From Saccoglossus kowalevskii (Eukaryota; Hemichordata; Enteropneusta; Harrimaniidae): a DNA stretch of 34,778 bases. Shown here piece by piece: positions 22,610 through 34,778 of the stretch. The notes under the pieces are model-generated. The model ran no database searches, was not told where the DNA came from, and saw nothing but the letters and a program-made list of their open reading frames with translations. Position 1 is the stretch's first letter; every line of letters starts with the position of its first letter. Made by a program: the position numbers and the translations under genes. The stretch covers positions 1,499,667 through 1,534,444 of the forward strand of contig NW_003121911.1 in assembly GCF_000003605.2 (NCBI RefSeq), given 5' to 3'.

Positions 22610-23403
22610 GTAAGTTATTACTCTGACAGTTTGACCACATATTCTAGTAATTTTATTCAATGTCCACTTACATCGTGAAATGTTTTATGCAACGTTGTTT
22701 TGTTTTGTTTTCAAATTACCGAACGTTATTATACGGCTGTTCATTATATCGTTCATATAGTTTATAATTGTGGCTCGGTGAATGTCGCTTGGGTAAATTT
22801 ATTCGATACATTTATTTCTCAATTTTGGTTCTTTGACGAGTATACCACAAATGTGTAAACAGAATTGGGAATTAGAATTTCCCCTCAATTATAATGTGAA
22901 TTAGTACAATTTATTGCGGAATGTTGGTGCCATGAACTAATCGCTAGATGACAGGCGTGTGTAACTCGGAACAAAAGCCACAACGCACCTGAAGATTCGA
23001 CGAGGTCAGGTGATCAAAGGTGCTTCGCGATAATCAACAGAAACCTTAATTTATTGACGTGTCATGCTTAACCCTAGCAACTTAAAATATATGATTCTAC
23101 GCACGTTCTAGTTGTCTCTTTTTACAAACATTTCTTTTGAATCTTGTGAAAAGTTTGAACTACGATATACTGTCATTTTGTTATTCCCATTCCTAGTACG
23201 ACCCCGACTGTATGTTGCTAAGTACCGAGGATACACGTTCAATTAGTCGGCGATATTAATTAATTTTCGGTTTTGATTACTTGATTACTCTTTAACAATT
23301 ACTGCCATAAATTTGTTTTGTGCGTGTGTTTCAATCATAAAATCAAGACGATGGACTTACATCGATAATTGTAATGGTGTCGACTTTCCTTTATAGTTTT
23401 ACG

Positions 23404-29338
<5,935 letters not shown>

Positions 29339-29580
29339 CAATTTGTGGGGTTCTGGTGCACGTTATATCGTGTCCGATTAGTTAGTTCATGGCGCAAACG
29401 CTCACCGTTTCGTGAATAAAAATAAATGAGACAATTTAATGCAGCTTTTTTTTAAAAAAAATCAGTGTATCAAATCAAATATTTGCCTAACATGCAATGG
29501 TGTTATCGATGGGTCGATCCATGTTAGATAGATATTTGGTGAACGATTTTCGTAATCATTGCACGATCGGCTGCGAACGA
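29339..29580 (+). other. 3' UTR/3' flank of EGF gene B
   Basis: AATAAA occurs at 29415-29420 and again at 29421-29426, close to the stop. The segment at about 29548-29575 matches the gene A 3' flank. Confidence 0.5.
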
Positions 29581-31844
29581 GGATGCAGATTGAACTACTC
29601 GGACAAGAATATTACGTGATACTGAAACGCGAATCAGCAGTGTGGATGAGCATTTAAAGTATCTTTTACTTCTTATACATTTGCTTTCTTATATTGATAT
29701 CACCTATTTGTAAATATACATTCAGTATTAAACTTTGCTATCATAATGAATATGATAAAATCACGTTCTCCGTGTGACTGGTGTAAGTGTAAATATGTTG
29801 TATCACTGTGCAAGCAGGCACATATTGGGTATTTTATATATTTCATCGATTCGTTAATTTGCTGATGGGACCGGGTGATTCAGCGGGCAGATGTTGTTGA
29901 CAGATACCGCATACACAGTTCGCTTTGTGTAACATACCATCAATTGCGGTTTCCGTAACTCGACAGTGCAATTCATTGCTAGCCATATCCATACAATAGT
30001 TTCCATTCACATACAGAGAATTTATATGACATTCTGTGTCGAGTACCTTAGCTATAAGCAGCTGCAACTCTGAGTATGTCGCATGTGATTGGTTGTAACT
30101 GTGTTATTTTTGATAAATCGCGTGTTCTGTCAATTTTAATTCGAAAAGAAAGTATGTATATATTTGTAATCGTAATTGTTATTGAAGAAAATTAAAGTAC
30201 AGTACAAGAAAACAAACACGGTGTTATTTAAGTCAAAGTTTCAGCCATTTGAAATCATAAGGGGTGAAGCTGTGTATTTCTTCGCAGTGTCTAATCTGTA
30301 CATTTTTCTTGAATGAGCCATGATTATTTTGTTTCTGTAACACGCATTATTTTCTTAGTGTCTATGTTTTTTTATAAGTCTTCCTGCCATCCCGTGATTT
30401 CGAGTGGCCGACCCCTAAGTCGGTTTTGCATTATGCAACAAATTATTTGCTTGAGCGAAGAAATATACCCAGAGAGGTTCCGTTGTTTGTTTTCTTAAAC
30501 GTATACTGTAATCTTATCAAGATATTGGTTATTATTATAATACATGTTGCTACTGTATTATAATATAGTATGAGTTTTATTGATCAGAGAATACACCATT
30601 ATATTTGAGAACTCCTCAAATACGCGAAGTAAATTATTGTGTAGCTGGAACTGACCCGGCCAGTCGGGAAACAAAGTAGGGAAGCAAGCCGTTCTCAGGG
30701 TAGCGTAAAAACCCGAGGCAACCGAAAGGAATGATGGGTTCCTATCGTTACTTGTAGGCATAAAGGAGTATGTTTGTACCTAGACTTGAGATACTGTTAG
30801 AAACTAAATTAGGGGCCAGTCACAATAGAAATCAATTCATACCAGATCATAATCAAAAGTACAAGTTCAAATTAAAGAGACACATGATATTTACAACCAT
30901 TGGATAGTTTCTTTGTTATGTGGTGAACTGGAATTGTTGTGTCACTTTATCAGACCCTTCCTGTCACGGACGCTAACCTGGGTTAGTGTTTTACGCCTAC
31001 ATATACAGTTCATTTAATTATTCCTGTCACATATATTGTTGATTACCTACTACGGAGGCAAACTGAAGGGCCAATCATTTTGGAGGTTAGATAACTTACA
31101 AACCATCATTGCGATCGGGCGAAATAAGGGGCACTGCAGGAACATTGCCACACATCATTGTGGACCGCCTTCCTTTCGTTATAACTGCATATTAGCTGGG
31201 AATAACTCGCACTGCGTGAATTAAGGGCGTTCACCTTCTGTCATCGGTCCGAGAGGGAGCATAAGTTTCTTTTTTTAAGGTACTAGTACCTCTATTACAA
31301 ACAAATTTCGTTGCTTATTAACTAATAACAATAGCTGGTTCTTATGTTAATTAATGAGCGATTAAAAGTTTGTCAATGTAACAATACAGCAGCTGATCTT
31401 TCCTATGCGGACAAACATTTCTAACACGAACTAATAAACTTCTTGATTATCGTGTACAGCGAAAAAATCATTTTGAATTATATTCAACATGTATACGACC
31501 AAATAATCGCTGAACTGGGTTATGACATTCAACGAATCCCTTGAAATGAATGAGAATCATACAAAATCAATACTGTAACATATAAATTATGAAAGGGCAA
31601 TTTTCAACTACAAATGGAAAGTTAATTCACATAAATTTGAATATTCAGAATTACAACTTATGGACATGGTAATAAACATAGAAAAAATACTGGTGTTGTA
31701 AGAGTTTGACATTGGGCATGATAAACGTATCAAAAATTAAACCCAGCAGGACAACTTCTTGCTGCTGTTTAGGTAATACTGCGAGTACACTATTGAAATT
31801 TGACAAACAGTGACATAGATTGGAGTAAGATATTATTTGAAATT
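29581..31844. other. intergenic between EGF genes B and C
   Basis: No convincing gene. A cysteine-containing 74-codon frame on the minus strand (30067-29843) and a 62-codon frame at 31036-31224 are recorded, but match no family I know. No ordered repeat seen. Confidence 0.4.
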
Positions 31845-32055
31845 TAACTAATAGTGTCACATACAATAGGCTAAATTAGATCTTTTGTGAACGGAAGCCA
31901 TTCACAGGGATCAAGCGAGTATAATTGTTGGTGTTTTATTCAGGCCCATCCTCTGTAGTAATGCGCAAGCCTTTATTATATTCGTCTATTCTTCCCATCA
32001 TCGAATACTGGGATTCTGTTGATAATGAATCAGGTCTTTGTAACAACAACAGTAC
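31845..32055 (+). promoter_or_regulatory. upstream block of EGF gene C, shared by genes A and B
   Basis: It shares aatagtgtca and cattcaca with A, and ttgttggtgt.ttattcag with B, followed by cccatcctctgtag (B has ccctatcctccgtag), tactgggattc and acaacaa. Position relative to the inferred noncoding exon matches the other copies. Confidence 0.5.
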
Positions 32056-32254
32056 GGTACGGATTATTAGCTTTTTAAAGCACTGACCGCCGCATATTTT
32101 ATTTTAAAAAAATAGGCGTGTAGTGCCTGCGTGAGACAATAGGAGAAATCACAGTACTATGGTAGTTTTCTCTCCAAATATCATCGTTGAACAGCAAACT
32201 TATTGAAAACCAAAGTTAAGACAGACTACTAAGGAATATTGCCGTGTCAACAAT

Positions 32255-32296
32255 TGTATTTTGTAATACGCTGAACACTACGACGCAAGCAAACAG
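32255..32296 (+). other. inferred 5' UTR exon of EGF gene C (3' end)
   Basis: Donor gtgagtaacta begins at 32297. The intron start resembles those of A and B, each reaching a 'aatccag' or 'ttctag' word after about 40 nt. The left boundary is unknown. Confidence 0.35.
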
Positions 32297-33410
32297 GTGA
32301 GTAACTATCTAAACATTTCGACAATGGTTATAATCCAGGGCTACGGTGTTTTTTCTTCGCGAATAAAGTGCTCACTTTTTTACGCGATTCTTTAGTTTTT
32401 ACGGTGATGTATTGGTTTGATAATTTATTTATCTTTGAGATGTTGTCAAATTTGCTAACAGGTAAAAACTGCCTAGTATCTCTTGTTATACATGTATCAG
32501 ACAAATTTTGAAAAAAATATAAATTTTGAAAACACTTACTGTTTAATACTTGAGAGCGAAGGTGAACAACTATGATATCCTGTAAGTAGGAAATTTGAGT
32601 TTATTGTGAAATCATACAACTCCAATATACTAAGTATTGTAAATCATAGACGAATACCAGTAAAGTTATCGACTGTTGGGTTCCGTCACAGTGACCACAG
32701 GGGCAACTAATTTATTGCTTTTTGTATGTGTAACCGAGGCAACTAGCTTGGAATATGTGACTCCACTCTTTGTTACTGGTCTGTAACTAGTTGCATGCAT
32801 TCAGTACATTTCAAAATACGAAAAAAACTGTATTTTTTTAGACCTATCACCGTATCACGGTGACACGTCAACAGACTGCCGAATGTTAATTATTCAATTA
32901 TTTTATGATATTTTGGCTTTAGTATTATATTATAACTATGTATACGTTGCGGTGTAATTATTATTATTGAAATTATTATCAATGTATCACGTGTTTACTA
33001 TTCCTATTTTATGTTCCCAATTGCCGTTGGTACGAAGCGTTGCTACGTGTTTTCGTTGATATCAGTAGTTTATTTAATTATCCATATATGTAATTAAATC
33101 ATTTACTAGTATTTCTCGACAATTGACATACACTCCTGTCTCGAATACCTTCAGTGTGTATCACGTGTCGCATACATTTAACTTTAATCACTGTTTTTTC
33201 AATTATTAGTTTAATTGCACATTTCAATCACGTACTGAAGTTGTTAAGTTTTACACTAATACTACTGACTGCTTCTATGCCAACGACTACATGGTACACT
33301 ACACCAAAGGTAACCACGCACGCATTCCAATACACAAACGATGGAATCAAGATCACGAACTTCCATAAATAAGTGTTTATGTATTATTTTTTTCTTTTCA
33401 CAGCTATAAG

Positions 33411-33471
33411 ATGCGGTTACTGGTGTACATTTCACTGTGTGTGCTGTCATTGTCTCTGGTACAGGCACTCA
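33411..33471 (+). CDS. EGF gene C exon 1: signal peptide (partial gene)
   Basis: Acceptor 'tcttttcacag' ends at 33403, then 7 nt (ctataag) and ATG at 33411. It encodes MRLLVYISLC followed by VLSLSLVQAL, like the first exons of A and B. Donor gtaagt starts at 33472 in phase 1, the same phase as A and B. No EGF exon follows before the window ends 1.3 kb later, which is compatible with a first intron like gene B's (1183 nt) or longer. The gene is therefore cut by the window edge, or is an orphan exon. Confidence 0.65.
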
Positions 33472-34778
33472 GTAAGTAATACGGTTCACTGTCAAAAATC
33501 AACGTCAGCTTTCAGAATTTCAATAAAAGAACCAGTTAAACATTCTTCCGATTCTTCATCGTGTAATAGCATAGTGTTGTTCCACTAGATAATACAATCT
33601 ATACATTTAGCCCGAGAACGTTCTTTTCCGAAAGCCGTCGTTCCATGTAAGACTATTTACGTATTCGATGACAGATTATAGGTTAATGGCGCGTGCTTTC
33701 AACGCGTCCTTTGAGTGTGAATAGAGACGCTGACCCGTGCTAAACAATGCTATTATATTCTTAACGGTTTATTCCGCTAGCAGGATGCTAGATTTAAATT
33801 CACAGTCAGGAATTTGAAGGGCAATAGCATAATGCCATAAGGCGAAATACTAAGATGAAAAGTCCTACGAATGCGTTGTCCTGAACCTGAAAGTATTATT
33901 ATATACATCCCAACACACGCTCATTTATTACCGCGCCATCTTGCGACGAAGCGCTTTCGTGATGTCAAAATGGCGTAAATGGTTGAAAGCAAGTAGTTCA
34001 CAACGATGGCTGTGTTTGTCATTTAGAATAGTGTAAATTTAAAAAAAGCAAGATTTATTTATTTTTCGGACCACCAATATTGACGCTATCCTGGGGGCGG
34101 AGTACGTCATAAGACGTTCCACGTTGCTAAGACGCGCACAACTGTGTACCACGTATTTCTCGAACTCCGCACAGTTCGATACGCGTCACTTATCATCACT
34201 GCACAAAGCAGCTTTGCATAGAACTCATTTGCATATTCGAATATGTTCGAACTGCAAGACCCTGTGGGTTAACAAAGTTATGCGTAAGTCACTCGGTTAC
34301 TTTAATCGCTTTCATAGGACGTTTCATGCCATGGCTCCGAATAAATGTCCCGTTAATTAGATTAAAATATACATGAATTGCGTTAGAAAAGTGCAATTCT
34401 TTCCCAGATGAGAAAGCATTAGATTGTACAATAAATGACTAACTTTATAAATTTACAAAAACCTTTGTGTTCTATGGCAGTTAGACGCGGAAAATCGAAC
34501 CCGTTCAAGCCAGAAATAGTATTGAAATATTCACCAGAATACAAGATGAACGGAAATGTTAGGAAACCCCTTTCAGTGAAATTAGTATTTAATGTTTCTT
34601 TCCCAACTATATTCGTTAACAGAACGTTTTTTTCCCTCCAAGTTTTGGTGTATCACGCGCGCCATTTCACTACTATAACATTACCTTGCAAAATATAGTC
34701 CGCGATAAAATGGTTCGTATTTACGTTTTTACTGAAGTCTGACATTATAATAGTTCGGATGTCACATACGTTTTTTCC
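33472..34778. other. intron 1 of gene C / 3' edge of window
   Basis: No EGF cysteine pattern on either strand. A patch at about 34090-34320 is richer in CpG than its surroundings and has a GC-box-like gggggcgg (about 34093) and a CRE-like tacgtcat (about 34102). The 78- and 87-codon frames here match no family I recognise. Confidence 0.4.

Noticed and set aside
34124-34360. 78-codon frame as an EGF exon of gene C
   Set aside because: Lacks the six-cysteine C-x-C-x8-C pattern and phase 1 splice borders.

Overview
This window reads as intron-rich, AT-rich genomic DNA from an invertebrate animal, taken from a draft assembly (256 N bases at 18326-18581). The evidence is short coding exons bounded by GT/AG splice sites, single-EGF exons all in phase 1-1, AATAAA signals, minisatellites and miniature inverted-repeat elements. 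A marine deuterostome or lophotrochozoan would fit, but I cannot fix the lineage from sequence alone. I see no bacterial operons, CRISPR arrays, rRNA or tRNA genes.

Layout. (1) 318-1548: the last two exons of a C14 (caspase/metacaspase-like) protease gene, with its His and Cys catalytic motifs present and its 5' end outside the window. (2) About 1.55-10.2 kb: gene-poor sequence with a duplicated inverted-repeat element (2198-2513), a dispersed repeat (3231-3580), a MITE with terminal inverted repeats of about 58 nt (5699-5955), microsatellites and a 16-nt tandem repeat. (3) About 10.23-20.8 kb: EGF gene A, with a noncoding first exon, a signal-peptide exon, eight exons that each encode one EGF module, and a hydrophobic C-terminal exon (304 aa). 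(4) About 22.2-29.6 kb: EGF gene B, a tandem paralogue with the same ten coding exons and also 304 aa. (5) About 31.85-34.8 kb: the promoter-like block, noncoding exon and signal-peptide exon of a third member, gene C, whose EGF exons must lie beyond the window. All four genes are on the + strand.

The main biology is this head-to-tail cluster of small secreted or surface-anchored EGF-array proteins. Each copy carries a related upstream noncoding block, so co-regulation is plausible. Copies A and B differ strongly in their N-terminal EGF modules and at the extreme C-terminus, yet are nearly identical in exon 6 and in exon 9 plus the first ~100 nt of intron 9, which suggests patchy gene conversion. 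EGF exons of two cysteine-spacing types alternate, which suggests the array grew by doubling a two-exon unit. Gene A is longer mainly because intron 8 grew to 3.5 kb, including a 1.24-kb inverted-repeat-bounded element with internal repeats. No function can be assigned beyond secreted or surface EGF-repeat protein. Exon calls come from reading splice signals, phase and A/B homology; no transcript data were available.
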